DNA of 64,000 bases from Norana najaformis (Eukaryota > Annelida > Clitellata > Crassiclitellata > Hormogastridae): the NCBI GenBank assembly GCA_964023275.1, contig OZ029921.1:2788159-2852158 (forward strand). The letters run 5' to 3'. Positions within the stretch are counted from its first letter, which is position 1. Each line of letters opens with the position of its first letter. Below are positions 48,301 to 59,800 of the stretch, piece after piece. The notes beneath the pieces are model-generated. The model had not been told where the DNA came from and searched no databases. It saw only the letters and a list, made by a program, of their open reading frames with translations. Both the position numbers and the translations under genes were made by a program.

Positions 48301-51300
48301 TTTAAATATTAAACCATTTGCTGTCCTTCACTTTTATCTCTCAACTGCCTGTGTATTTCTGCTTTGGTTTTATAAGTTTTGAAGCAGTTGTTAACTTTCA
48401 TCACTTGTTTGTATGATTCTTTTAACTGCCTGTATAAAGCGGCTTTGGTTTTCGAAGCACTTGACCTGTACTTTTTTGCTTCAGTTATTTAAGCTGATAC
48501 GAGTTGCTTTCATTTATCTCATTGCTGCCTAGTATTCTGCTTGGCTATATTTTCTATGCACTGGTTTTACTTCTGCTGAGGGTTTGCAGGATGTTTCTCT
48601 TTGCATGACAGATGGTTCAGCCTGTGAAGAGATTGTCAGTTTGATAGCACGCAGGAGTCCTTCACAGCCGAGTCTAAACTGGACTGGTATGTTGGCCCAC
48701 TGTAGTAAGTTAAAGTGGTTGAGCACTTATTACGTGCTTCCATTTGTGTGAGCTTGGTCCATTTGTGAGCTTGGTCTGTTTGGTCCATTTAACGATGGCA
48801 AAGAGGAATTAATTTGGGCGTACATGTTTGGCTGGCTGCAGAAATCTTTGTTCCATGACCCAAGGTGGACATGTTCCTTTTGTACGCAATTTAACGATAA
48901 TGCAGCATCATGCCTTTTCAGTGGTTGGGCTCTTTACTTGGAATTGCTGCCCTCTGAATCTACTTGTCCTTCTGGCTGGGGATGCTGCACGTACCTCCTC
49001 TTATCAATGTCTAAAGACTGTTCTCTTCCACCAGGGCTGTGCTGGGAGCTCCTCAGGGCGGTTATATGGAAGTGGTGTTTTATAAATGCTCCAAATAAAT
49101 GAATGAATACCATTGTTGCTTGTTCTGCTTGACAGTGACTTGAATCTGAACTGCAACCAAAGAATCGGATTGCTAAAGCCTTACATTACCATAGTATTAA
49201 TTTTGAAAGAATGAGACACGCATGTAAAGGTAAAAGTAAAGGTAACATGCTTGTCTACATGCCTCTATATTAGCTCGTTAGAAGCAGCTTGAAGATCATT
49301 TAATTGAGGTGCAAACATGAGCATGGCTTATGGAACTTGGAGGAAATTTGCACATGAGCCAAATGCAGAGGTATGCTTGCATGATGTTTGCCGATGTTTC
49401 TGCCAGGCGTAAGTGCATTGTAAATATCAGTTCTTGATTTGTTTCAGTGCATGAAATTGTTCGCTGTTCAACTGTTTGATGTCTTTTCTCCACGTTGGAG
49501 GAAAATTACTTCATATTGTTTTTTTAAAGTTTGACCTATTTTTGCTGATGCCAACATGAATTGTTTATTTGTAACGTGTTTCATTACGTACACATATACG
49601 TGTGCATACATACATGTATGCATGCAAGCAGGCATACATACATGTATACGTGCATACATATGTACATGCATACGTACATACATGCATACTTACTGTGCAT
49701 ACTTGTGCACATACCGGTATACACACTTACATGCATACTTCCCAATTCTGGTGAAGTGATGTGTCTTTGGGTCATTGAGAGGACTTTAAAAGGTGCTATA
49801 TAAATGCCTATATATACACTAGAGCATACGAGTGTATATATTATATCACATACAAAATTCATGTGTATGTAACTTTGTACAACAAAAAAACGGTAGTAAC
49901 GAACGGTTAAACTTGGAGCGACCATCGACTGATGCCTTAGGCATTTTGATAACGGCGTTATAGAAGTCATTTGATTGGATTAGATTAGAAAAGGTGACAA
50001 ATACAAATATTATTTGCAGCAGTAAAATAACATCAAAGTTCTTTTTGGGATCCTTTCTGCCAAACTGAGACCAAATTAATTTTGCGGTTGAAAAAGTTTT
50101 CTGATTGCTGGTCTGGTTTCTTTTCCAGGTGGCAGGTCAAAAGATGAAGTCGTTAGACGTCCTTCAGCGGGTTCTGCTGCTAGTGGCGCTGCAGTTGCAG
50201 AAGCTGGTGTGGGAGAGGAGCTGTTCTTGGCATCGTTGAAAAGACGCGGTTCATATCCAAATGCAAAACTGTACAAACTGACGAGCTACATTCAAGAAGG
50301 TTTTTAGTTTATTGATTAAAAATGTTAATCATTGTCTAGTTATTGAAATAATTATAAGCGAGTAAAGAATTCTGACGACAGCTGAACATGAATTGAGTTG
50401 AATAGAAGTAAGTAAGTAAGTAATGTGTTTGTTAGCACACCATACGTCCATCAGCCGAGCAAAGAATCATAGGCAAATGAGTTGAAACACCTGCATCAAT
50501 GGTTTCTGTAGAGGAAAGCCTGATATCATCAACGCTGCACAGGAGTCATACGGAGCCGAGTTCGTTGGCTGTCGGCGGTTACAGTTGCCAAGACGACGGA
50601 GGTGACTCGGACCAAGAGGACAACGATAGTGACCAGGACGAGTGTGACCAGCAGATGTCCGTCAAGTCCAGACCGATAGCCACGTCACCATCGCAGGGTC
50701 AGTTTCATGTTGTTACTATGGAAGCTCAGTCACTGAATGTTACTGTGGCAGCTCAGTCACTGAATGGGAGTGACTGTGGTAGATTGCGCTTTTGAGAGAT
50801 GCTTCAAAGGCACTATATAAATGCTTGTTACATTACATTACATCAGTCAGCCTCAAGATGGGAGGTTTAAAAAGGTGTCATGTTGTCGGATTGCTGTGGT
50901 CATGCTTGTGCTTCAGCTGAAGATTAGTAAGCAACCTACTTGAGAAAGATGGATGCATTGTGTAATATGATAATTGCTCTATGGAAGTTTCCTGATTAGA
51001 TTAGAATTGTTCTCTTGGATCGGGATGGCAACAATTTGTTGGAATTTAAATAATAGTTAGGGTGTCACCTTAGCCTTTGGAGTGGACGATGAGACTTGCT
51101 TACTTTTCCAATGCCTCTCCATCTGTGTCCAGTGCCACTGTGTCATTGCATTCAGAGGCACATTTTCAGACAGCTGTGAAAACTACTGGGACAAAGCCTG
51201 ATTTCTCAGAGATCAGTCGTTTTTACACCTAACTTAATTTCTTGGTTCCTGAGGGTTCATTTCAACCTTGGGTAATAAAAATTAATTAGTAGTTAATATC

Positions 51301-54300
51301 TTTTTGTATTTTTTGTTTTTGCTATGAAAGTTAATGGCTGTTTTTTCTCTTTTGGCAACTCTATTCAGTCGTTCCTAGCGGTCCCGCGTTGCCGGCGATA
51401 ATGGCTCGTGAAGCGAGCGAGGCAAAGAGAAGATGCGTGAATCGTTTGGCCCAATCGCCATTACCTGATGTTGTCAACTGCTCGACTGGAGGACGATACG
51501 TGATGGATGTCATGCGATATCTCGTCTACAGAGGAACGGGAGGAGCAGGGGATACGAAGACGCAGTCCTTGCCACCAGAGGTCGCATTTTCCATATCGTC
51601 TGTTTAAATATTCTCTCTATATATTTGTCAGTTTATTGGTATTCTGGTGTAAATTTTATGCTGTCTGTTGTAGTTGAACTTGCTATGGGAGGTCATTGCT
51701 TATGAGTTTTAGCGTTGCTGTTGCAACTACTGCTGTAGAGATTACAACTACCAATGCTTTTGCCGCTGCTATTATTATTTTTATTATTGTTATTATTATT
51801 AGCGTTTTATAATTATTATTGTTTTTATTTTCTAGGGAGGGGTACGTGATCGTCTAGTGGTTAACGTGCTAGGCTGTCAGTTGAGAGGTCAGGGTTGAGG
51901 ATTATTGTGGAGGTGATTAAAGAAATGTCTTTGAATTCAATTTGAGTTCATTTATTTTGATTTCAGTCTCTTGTCTTGTGTTCTTCAGGAGCCAAATGAG
52001 ACGGTTTGTAAGCTGCACTTCGTCCTTGGATTGGTCGAGTGTGTCCTTGACCTTGCAAAGTCACGACGTTCGGCTCTGTACGATTCGCAGACGGCAGACG
52101 AGATAAGTTTTGCGGAGCTCAAAGGAAGAAGAGGCAGAGGAGGCGGAGGAGGAGGAGGCAGAGATGGTGGGTTTGTGATGAAGCGAGCGTCTTATCTGAG
52201 TGAGAGTCAGAGCCACTTGGAGCAACTTGTGCTCTACATTCGCGTGCTTCAGCTGTTGTCGTCTGCTATTCAGTTGGCCAGAACGGAAATCAAGGCTGGC
52301 CATCTGCTCAGTTCTTCCACCGTCAAAAGCAGTAGGTCCAGCAGGCAAAAGACTTGCTTGCTTACTTCCTTTTTTGTTATGCAGTTTTGTTTATGTGCAG
52401 AATTGTTTATGGCACATTTGCAGATTATTACTACTTTTATACCCAAGGTATATATTATTATTATTGCTATTGTTATTATTATTATTATTATTATTAGTAG
52501 TAGTAGTAGTAGTATTAGTATTAGTAGTAGTAGTAGTAATAATAGTAGTAGTAGTAGTAGTAGAAGTAGTATTAATCAGACATATACATTGCTGTAATTA
52601 ATGAATTCACCACAAGAGCTGATAAAGAGGAGTGTAAAGCGTATCAATAAAAACAAGTTTACTGCTAATGTTCATTATTCATTAGTACTCATTAATATTC
52701 ATTAATATTTATTAATATTCATTAACAGTGATTATTATTCATTGCAGTATTCAATATTACAGTTGTAAGTGTATCTTGCACCTCAGATTCAGATTTACTG
52801 ACCGTGTTTATGCGTTAAGTGCAATGACTAAATAAGAATCCGTTCTGTGTCCATCTGTAGTACTGAAGGAGTTGAACGAGTACTATCGCCAGTGTCTGTC
52901 CGTCTGTAAGCAACTGCATCAAAAGGAGGTTGTCTTGGAAACCAGTGGAGGAGGGGGAGGAAGCGGCAGCGGAACAGCGACTGTTACGGCTGACAAACTC
53001 CTCTACTCGTATGCGATTGAGATGGTTCGTCTTTTGCTGTTTCTAACATTGAGTTAATTAAGAAGCGGCATTGTTATTATATCTGCATTTATTAAACACC
53101 ACTATCTACTGACTGAGCATCAATCGATGGCGCCTAGCAGTTGAGAGTGGAGTAATGGTCTTGAGGAAGGCTCGAACCTGTGCTCTCTGCGTTACAAGCT
53201 TAGCCCGCTAACCAATGGGCCACCGTGCCCCACAGTGTGCCCCGTATTGTGTTGTGCTGTGCCCCTTGTTGATTGTTGGGCTGTATACAGCAGCTTTTAT
53301 GTTGTGAGGTATATGTGTTTCCGTGTCGAGATGCTTAATTTAGCACCTTGAAGATACTTCGCAAAAGCGCTGAATATCTCGCAAAAGCACAGATATCTGT
53401 GTGTTTTATACGTGTTTACTTATCTGCCTGTCTATGTCTGTCTTTTTATCTGTCTCTCAGTGGTTCCTGTGGACTTTTTATCTCATTACAATGACAATTC
53501 TGTGTTTTAGAGCTGTGTTATACCCCAGATTCAAAATTATTGATTAAAAATGGTGGACCAATCTTCTTCCACTAAGGCACCTGAATGCAATGGAAAGCGT
53601 ATCAGAACTTGTCATCACTTTAAATTACCATATTGTACTATCTTAACCAAGTCACGCACCCTCTCATTCAACCCGACTTCTCTAAAGGATTGATTTAGGA
53701 TTGCTTTTTTGACGTGAAGCAGCCATCAACTGATGCCTTGGACATTGTGATAACAGCACTTTAAGAGTCTTTAGATTAGATTAGATTAGATGTGAAGAGG
53801 TTTAAAATGATTACTGGCCTATTCACTGCAGTGCCGTCTGGGTAAATCCCTGTTGCTCTGCTGTAATGAAGTTTAACATGGTTATTCTGTCGTGCACTTT
53901 CAGAAAGTCATGAAGAGTTTTAAGATGACTTTTCTGTGCTTTTTTAGTGTCAGACAGCTGCACTTGATGAACTATTTGGCAATCCAGAAGAGGTGAGCTT
54001 TTGCAGTTTGTCTCTTTGGAATCACCTGTAAACGTGTGCTCTGCTAAATGTTTAAATTGAACTTTGCTCCAAACAACCTCTGTTGGAAACTGTATCCTAG
54101 TTTTTAGGAGCCGTCTATAAGTGGATTTTGTAAATGCTGTTTATTATCTGTTGTTTTCGATTGCAGTGTGTTCGTCGTTATCGAAGTGCGCAGATTCTGC
54201 TTCACAGCCTGACACAACAGTCTCAAGATGACCGGGACACAGCTTTGCTGAATCAGTGTAAGTCTTACCTCCTTCAGTTTTTCAGTCTGTGCTTGTTTCT

Positions 54301-54902
54301 GTATTTGTTGAATGCTTCATACAACTCATGCAGCGACAGTTAAAGAACCTCTAAGAAACGCTGGTTTTGTCGTTTCTTGCAAATCAGATATGATTACTTC
54401 TGTGGCAACGTTTCACTCTACTGAACGATGTTTAATGCATTTTGAAGGTGAATCTGGAAATTTTGGAAACCGGCTTATTCACTAATGTTTTTATCAAATA
54501 TACTCTGAAGTAAAGGACATCGGAGCAAGGAAAGCAGTGCAAAGAACAAAGAGCAGGAGTGTAGAGGCAGATCCAGAGAGCGACACTCTAGCTATGCTAC
54601 CCCATAACCTCAGATGGGGATGGAGGCTTGGCAGGCGTGGCCCGTAAGGTCCGCTCTTGAACACAAGAGCCAGCTTGTTGCATATGCAGTTCTGCTTATG
54701 TCTATACAGTTCTCTGATTGTTCCAAGTTGTAATGCTAATAAATTAATTAATAAATATTAATAAAGTAATCTTAGTGGAAATGTTAACTCCAAATTTCAT
54801 TTTTGTTTTTGTTTTGCAGACAGAGAATCTGTTGAAAGGCGTCTGTTACATCTGTACAACCAGGGGCATGTCCTGTCTAACGCGGGGAAGACGTTTAGGT
54901 AA
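38432..54902 (+). CDS. ULK1/2: ULK1/2 (Unc-51-like, Atg1) autophagy-initiating kinase, complete, 25 coding exons
   Basis: A Ser/Thr kinase that starts autophagosome formation with ATG13, FIP200 and ATG101 and is inhibited by mTORC1. Exons: 38432-38521, 38976-39068, 39721-39777, 40590-40622, 41370-41406, 41611-41661, 42721-42867, 43497-43570, 44123-44283, 44974-45056, 45312-45356, 45627-45706, 46071-46200, 46703-46751, 47042-47237, 47941-48004, 48612-48686, 50129-50299, 50512-50697, 51369-51580, 51989-52331, 52861-53024, 53948-53992, 54167-54257, 54820-54902. They sum to 2760 nt (919 residues plus stop), with consistent phase and GT-AG splice sites throughout; the family is usually about 1000 residues. 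An in-frame TAG nine bases before the ATG supports the start. The kinase and C-terminal parts are certain; linker exons 14, 17 and 18 (weak donor GAAG/GTTTTT) rest mostly on phase. Confidence 0.95.
38555..38735 (+). repeat. interspersed repeat family E in ULK intron 1
   Basis: TTCTATAGCGCCGTTATGAT, CCCAAGACATCAATCGATGG, AAAATCATAATCCACTGGTG and GGTAAGCAAGTTGAAACAGT. It is followed at 38815-38915 by a family F segment (GTCAGTGGGAGGATCAGACG, GGGCCACCAACCTTCGTATG). Confidence 0.85.
40030..40165 (-). repeat. interspersed repeat family E, minus copy
   Basis: On the minus strand it contains AAGCATCAATTGATGGTCAC, AATCATAATCCACTGGAGAA and AGGTCAGGGAAACCAGAAGT. Family E copies in this orientation are also at 44395-44490, 44650-44800, 49905-50000, 53700-53795 and 61925-62010. 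Confidence 0.8.
42015..42170 (+). repeat. interspersed repeat family D, interrupted by or next to a MITE
   Basis: TTTCTACAATGACCGTATGG, CCTCGACTGTGCTCATTTTT, GAATGGCTGCCATGCCATTT and GGACCGTGCTAGTGTGGAGC. It ends about 10 bp before the transposon at 42181. Confidence 0.8.
42181..42562. mobile_element. MITE with identical 103-bp terminal inverted repeats, TA target site
   Basis: The left arm 42181-42283 begins CACTGTGTCCGGAAAAATTC. The right arm 42460-42562 is its exact reverse complement by my base-by-base comparison, ending TTTTTCCGGACACAGTG. Both ends are flanked by TA, as expected for Tc1/mariner-type insertion. The 176-bp interior has no meaningful open frame, so the element is non-autonomous. 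Identical arms imply a recent insertion or arm-to-arm conversion. It lies in ULK intron 6, where it could fold into a long hairpin in pre-mRNA. Confidence 0.93.
44395..44490 (-). repeat. interspersed repeat family E, minus copy
   Basis: The minus strand carries CTAATCTAATCTAATCTAAG, TTCTCTAGCGCCACTGTAAA and TCATCAGTCGATGGTTGCTG, the family's 5' part only. Confidence 0.75.
45085..45235 (+). repeat. tRNA-derived SINE, family A2
   Basis: GTCTGTAATCCAACGATTGT, AGGTTTGAGCCTTTGG (B box), GACAAGTTGTTCACTCACAC and ATGCCTCAGATTCAGATTAA. Same family as 29400. Confidence 0.7.
45627..50697 (+). CDS. ULK1/2: ULK exons 12-19: Ser/Pro-rich regulatory linker
   Basis: About residues 291-608. Exon 13 is basic and charged ([20 protein letters not shown]). 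Exon 15 has [15 protein letters not shown] and a Ser/Pro run, then [14 protein letters not shown] has the spacing of an aromatic-x-x-hydrophobic LC3-interacting core but lacks the usual acidic flank. Exon 16 gives SPESPDSS; exon 18 [15 protein letters not shown]; exon 19 a strongly acidic [17 protein letters not shown]. In this family the linker is disordered and phosphorylated by mTORC1 and AMPK. The exon 15 acceptor is CTTACAG/AGTTGC and that of exon 17 is GACAG/ATGG; the phases rule out the nearby alternatives. Confidence 0.75.
47345..47615 (+). repeat. interspersed repeat family E, longest copy
   Basis: TCTAATCTGATGACTTCTAT, AGCGCCGTTATCGTAATGCG, ACATCAGTCGATGGTCGCTT, CATGTTGAATTCCTATAGGT, GGTAAGTAAGTTGAAACAGA, TGAATGACATCACAGAATGA and a 3' part CTTGGCAGCGAATTCCAAAG. 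A shorter relative of the 3' part is seen at 2500-2560 (CAGCAAATTCCACGGCCTTG). Confidence 0.85.
49585..49750. repeat. (ACATGC)/(ACATAC)-rich alternating tract in ULK intron
   Basis: Purine-pyrimidine alternation (ACATACATGTATGCATGCAA and similar) over about 160 bp. Tyr/His/Cys-rich frames across it are artefacts. Confidence 0.85.
51369..54902 (+). CDS. ULK1/2: ULK exons 20-25: C-terminal EAT (tandem MIT) domain
   Basis: About residues 608-919. Exon 21 gives [19 protein letters not shown] and [20 protein letters not shown]; exon 22 [14 protein letters not shown] and [10 protein letters not shown]; exon 23 [13 protein letters not shown]; exon 24 [13 protein letters not shown]; exon 25 [13 protein letters not shown] and the stop. 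These match the four-helix MIT pairs that bind ATG13 and membranes. Two Gly-rich insertions are unusual: [16 protein letters not shown] in exon 21 and GGGGGSGSG in exon 22, each in a predicted interhelix loop. The exon 21 donor is AAAGCA/GTAGGT. Confidence 0.94.
51835..51905 (+). repeat. truncated tRNA-derived element
   Basis: GTGATCGTCTAGTGGTTAAC followed by GTGCTAGGCTGTCAGTTGAG and AGGTCAGGGTTGAGG. This resembles a degenerate tRNA with A-box (TAGTGGTTAAC) and B-box-like segments but no intact cloverleaf. Confidence 0.5.
52450..52578. repeat. compound (ATT)n-(AGT)n microsatellite in ULK intron 21
   Basis: TTATTATTATTATTATTAGT changes into TAGTAGTAGTAGTATTAGTA and ends in AGTAGTAGAAGTAGTATTAA. 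It starts about 120 bp after the exon 21 donor. Confidence 0.95.
53085..53232 (-). repeat. tRNA-derived SINE, family B, best copy
   Basis: On the minus strand GGCACGGTGGCCCATTGGTT then AGCGGGCTAAG (A-box region), GCACAGGTTCGAGCCTTCC (B box), CGCCATCGATTGATGCTCAG and the tail TTAATAAATGCAGATATAAT. Most similar to the copy at 63095. Confidence 0.8.
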
Positions 54903-55450
54903 TCGGGACGCCCCAGAGACGCAGAGTATGCGAATCTCGTTCTCAGATATCACCCTCTTCCTGACTGATCAATGTCAAGCATAAATCAACAAACTAGTCA
55001 TTATATTTATGTGATTTGGTGTTTTCCATGTGATGGTTTGAGTTTATCTCGGTAAACTAGTAGCTCGTAGTTTATTAAACGATCAAGTACTGAGTTAATT
55101 CGTTAAGAAAGTTGGCCTGTCGGTATTTTAGAATATAGAAGCAATTTTGCTTTTGTTGTGATTCACATATGGCCATCTGGGTAAAGTTGACTTGTTTTGA
55201 CTATACATTTTCCACAACATAATTAAATCACGACTTTAAAGTGGTTCAAAGACTTACAACTGGTCTTTGAATGTTTGTAATACATAGTTGTTTACAGCTA
55301 ATTTATTTTAACTTTACATTAAAAATGGAGTCGACTGTGGGCATTTACTGCTGCCATGGCTTTGCTTTAGTCGGTTGCTAATAGCCCTCAAGTAGTCATT
55401 TGCATCGATGTTGTGTTCATAATCGACTCGAGTCAGTCTTTAAACCAACC

Positions 55451-55490
55451 AATAAATAACCACTGATTAGAATGTTATTGCTGTAATAAA
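55451..55490 (+). other. candidate ULK polyadenylation signals (AATAAA x2)
   Basis: AATAAA at 55451-55456 and 55485-55490, about 550 bp past the ULK stop. The second is followed by GTTTTTCAACC and a GT-rich GTATTTGTGTAGG, the usual arrangement of a cleavage site. Confidence 0.45.
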
Positions 55491-55784
55491 GTTTTTCAAC
55501 CATTTGTATTTGTGTAGGAAATTTTGAGAAATTTTCCATGTGTATGGTGAACAGGTAAAGGTTACATAATAACGTAAAAACTTAGATAATACACTTGTTT
55601 ACATGCCTTCATAGATACGCTTTGGAAACGTATAACCAAGGTCAAGGGGTCATTCATCTGAGAAACAAACAAGACCTCAGCCAGCGGTGGTGAAGGATCT
55701 CACCCAATTAGTTCATTGAAAAAAGAGCAGGGTTGATGCCATATGGTAGCTTTAGAAAAATGCAAACATTTCCATTTCACCTTA

Positions 55785-55916
55785 AGAGGAGGACAGGCAG
55801 AAGAGCAGGAAGAGAAAGAAGAGGATCGGGCAGAGGAGGAGCATAAAGATCAAGCAGAAGAGGAGGAAGAGAATGAAGAGGATCAGCCAGGAGGAGGAAT
55901 AGCAGGAGCAGGATGA
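55785..55916 (+). repeat. polypurine (AGGAGGA/GAAGAG) tract
   Basis: About 130 bp almost free of pyrimidines on the plus strand, with a loose ~55-bp repeat (GAAGAGGATCGGGCAGAGGA and GAAGAGGATCAGCCAGGAGG). Confidence 0.8.
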
Positions 55917-56860
55917 CTATGACGCCACAGCCCTGTACATGGGGACGTGAACTGGCATGGTGCCCATTCAAACAGACTGCAGTGGTGAAGGATCTCACCC
56001 GATTAATTCATTGAAAATGAGCACGGTCGAGGCCATACGGTCGCTATAGAAAAGTGTACATTTGCATTTACACAGCAAAAGCCAACGAAAGGACGTACAA
56101 GACATCTGTTGTATGTCGAACAATGTATTCTAGACATCTGACAACACTTCAAAACATCGTGTGGGTGGTTTAGACAGGGTTGGATTTATCACAGAAGTGT
56201 TGGATAGATGTTTTCAATGGCACATTCTGACCCATGGCACAGAGAAGAGACTGAAGATAAAAATGTGAAAATGGCAGGCCGAAATTAGCATTATAAAACT
56301 TGTTTGGCACTGTTCCAACAATGCTGAATATATTATGATAATTATCACCAACAAATACTTCATTAATACTTAACACCTGCAGATAAAGATGGCTAGATGA
56401 AAATACTGATGTTCAGATAGAGGTAAATTCACACACATCATGCATACATACTAGGTACTTGGTATATATACATGTACATGACATTATACATGCATGCATA
56501 CTAACATAAGTACATATGTTGATGTCTGTATGTATACATTTCGTTGGCATCTTCAAGCAGTACAAAAGATATAAATTACAATCAAAATATAAATATTTGG
56601 CACTGTTCCAACAATGCTGAATAAATTATGATAATTATCACCAACAAGTATTTCACTACTACAGTGTACTTAACTCTTGCAGATATAAAAGTCAAACTAT
56701 TGGTAATTGGTAACAAAAACAATTAATAGCTTTGATTTAGCAAACACATATCTAAGTTTTAATTCCTAGTTTTAAGCATAATATCATTTCGTGAGTTACA
56801 ATGAATTTTAAAAGATTTCAAAATAAATACTTAAACATTTTAGAAATTAAAAGTGAAAAG

Positions 56861-59800
56861 TTAGTGATTGCTCTTCTGTAGCCGACTGTAGGATCGCTGT
56901 AACTGCATAAGTTCCTGTAAACGTGAGAAAAGTAAAGGTAAAAGGCTGAGTCAAATCAACTGGTTGGTTGTAAGTTCTTGATTTGCTTTAAGCTGTCTCT
57001 GCTTTAAGAAGTTGCTTTCTTTTAAGCAGTTGCTTTAAGCTAAACAATGCAATCTTTTAAGCCGTTGCTTGGCTTCAGGTACGAGACATTGGTCTGTTTG
57101 GTTAGCGTGCTGAGAAGACTGTTGGTTTATGCCTGCTGATTGGTTATGTGTAATGACCCTGAGCAACATACATACATATATACATACATATATACACTGA
57201 CATACATACATGCACACATACATACATACATACATACGTAAACAGTGCGGCACGGTGGTCTATCGGTACTGCATTTGGTCAATGATCATGTAGTTGTGGG
57301 TTTGACTCTGTGTAACAACCTTGGACAAGTTGTTTGTGCACACCGTGCCTCTGTCACCAAGCAGTAGAAGTTGGTAGCGGCATAAGCTGGGAAGTAAATG
57401 CCAGGTCCTGCGATGCACTGGCCCTGTGTCCAGGAAGTTGGGATTCGTCCACTGTCGACTCAAGGGCTGAAAAGTGCAAAACGAGTGCCTCCCATACATT
57501 CATCAGGGAACAGGAGAGTTTTACTTGGCTGTAACCTGCTGCTTTATAAAAATGATCATTCTCAGTTGCCGACGTTGTATACCTTGTTCTGATGGCTAAG
57601 AACAGTCTGAAGCTGAGCTAATTCAACCAGTTTCTGATTGAGGAGATGTTCATTCTCGTTGGCGCGACCTTCAGCCACTTTACGGCTGTTCTCCACTCGA
57701 TCGATCTGCAGCTGAAGCTGTTGAACGATCAGCTGGTTCTTAGCAACGCCTCCCGTGTCACAGCTGCTGATGGTGGCTGCACTGGTCTTTGGCTGATGAT
57801 CAACAATTACAATCATCTTTTGAATTCTGTGTTACGTCATTATATGTAATGTCACAGGATAATAAAAAGTAATCGTAATTGCATATTTATATAGCACCTC
57901 TTCAAGAAAACTCTTCAGAAGTGCTGTCGCCCTGGCAACAGAAGACCAAGTAATGGGAGACTAAAGTCTATTATCTTTTGAATTCTGTGCTGCTATAGTA
58001 CATGTTACATTACATGTATGTATGTATAGGCATGTATCCAAACACTTATATAGCACCTTTTATGAACCTCTCAATGGCAAAGCAACATGACTGTTAAGAT
58101 CATAAAAGATGTAACTTAACAGAAGTTGAAAATGTTTCCTGTAATGTAATGTAATCAGAAAGCGGATATTTATATTGCATCACTTCTTTTACAAATCTAT
58201 CCCGATTTGTCTACCCTGAATAACCTATGCATCTCCTTTTAGGCAAGAAACATTATGAACCGTATGCAGGCAGCAAGCGGTGACTTTTCAGCCAGTATGT
58301 TTAAATAACCAACGGGAAAATTGTTGAATATTTATCGCTCTAACTAACACTGACATTATTTACACATGACAAACGCTGGTTCCCTAACTTCCAACCGCTT
58401 TAGTAAGCACACAATTTTGCATCTGTGGCAGAGGGTTAGAAATCTGAAATTACCACAATTGCATCTCGGGCTGATGGCGTTAAAAGATTCCTAGAGATGT
58501 GTTTGTCGGCTGTGGCAATGGAAGCAACGGTAGCAACCAGAGGCAGCTGCGTCTGACCAACAGTCCCCTTCATTGGACTTCTTGCAGCCTCTACAGCTGG
58601 TACCTGTTCTGCCACAGTCAGAGCAGATTTCTCTCGTCCTTGAGTTGAGAAACTGTAAGTAGAGTTCTGAAAACAAAATTTGAAGACAATCCCTATAAAA
58701 TTAAACACTAGTATGACCCCTATATTACACAAGCCTTTAACAAAACCTGCTCCCAGTTTTAAACCAAATCTTATTAGAATATCATTAGAAGTTTGTTGGA
58801 ACCTACTTTTAACACCACCATTGCAAGCTTTAGTTACAAGGAGGTTGTGTTGTAAGATAAAAATGTCATTTTCTAAAGTTTAAGTCGGGATCCATATCCT
58901 AGAACATGTATCACTAGAACTCGTGTTCTAATGATACATGTTATAAGAACAGATTCTACACAACAGAAGATTTCTTACCATTGCTGATTTTAGGTTGATT
59001 GGCGATTCAGAGAAGTCTGTATCCAGCTCCGAGGCGGCTGAAGTCATACCCAATACTCCTTGGCACTCAACAAGTCTCCTGGTTTTTAAGAAAATGTCAA
59101 GCAAATCTGAATATGAACAAAATGAGTGGAAAGAGTCTGTAGTACAGTCAGATATGTTTGCATTTAGTCTGCTTATCTAATCGACTTTAGCAGTGCCATC
59201 ATCACAATGCCAATCCAATGTCAAAGGTCAGTTCAAGTGAAATCATATGCAAAAAATAAGATCTGTTGGAGAAGCTCTGTTGAAATCCCATAGGTGGTAT
59301 GTAACCATAAACTGAAGCCGGGGGCATTTGGCAGTGGGGGATTTTTGGTACATGCGTTCCCACTAGAGTCCGCTGGATGAGCTGTTACTGCCTGTTTCTG
59401 AACATTTATATAGTGCATTCTCAGATGCACGATATATTGTTTATAATCAATCAACACACCTGGTAGATAGCAAAAATCAATCTGTCACACGCAGTTTGTG
59501 ATTTTACAGTGAATTGCATTTGGAAATGGTAGAATTTCTTAAACTAAACAGCTTCAGTGTCTAGCAGGAGGAATATTGGCACAGTTTTCTGTTAAGTATA
59601 GCCTGTATTTCAATACACTGGTGCTTGACAAATTTCATCATTTGATCAGACTAACTAACCTCTCCATCTCTTTATTAACTTCCTCCCGGCATTTCTTGAA
59701 AAGTGTTCGAGTCGTCTGTTCCTTCCAAGCATTCCACTTGTGCTGGATGTCGTGCAGCTGCCTGTCCTTTTCTTTCAGCGTCTTCTTAAGATCATCTTCA

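Larger units (their letters stand above)
54903..56860. other. convergent 3' spacer between ULK and the coiled-coil gene
   Basis: Contains candidate ULK polyadenylation signals, two minus-oriented family D repeats (55665-55770, 55935-56080) flanking a polypurine stretch (55785-55916), a direct duplication (56300-56395 and 56597-56690) and ACATGCATAC tracts. No exon was recognised. Confidence 0.75.

Noticed and set aside
48140..48382. 80-codon hydrophobic plus frame resembling membrane segments
   Set aside because: T-rich ULK intron sequence. The hydrophobic reading comes from TTT/CTT/TTG codons and crosses splice signals used by neighbouring exons.
51971..52597. 208-codon plus-strand open frame ending in a Ser run
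   Set aside because: Only 51989-52331 is coding (ULK exon 21). The rest is intron running through an ATT/AGT microsatellite, which gives the Ser/Ile run.
55795..55915. Acidic Glu-rich reading of the polypurine tract
   Set aside because: Low-complexity purine repeat between transposon copies with no start or splice context.
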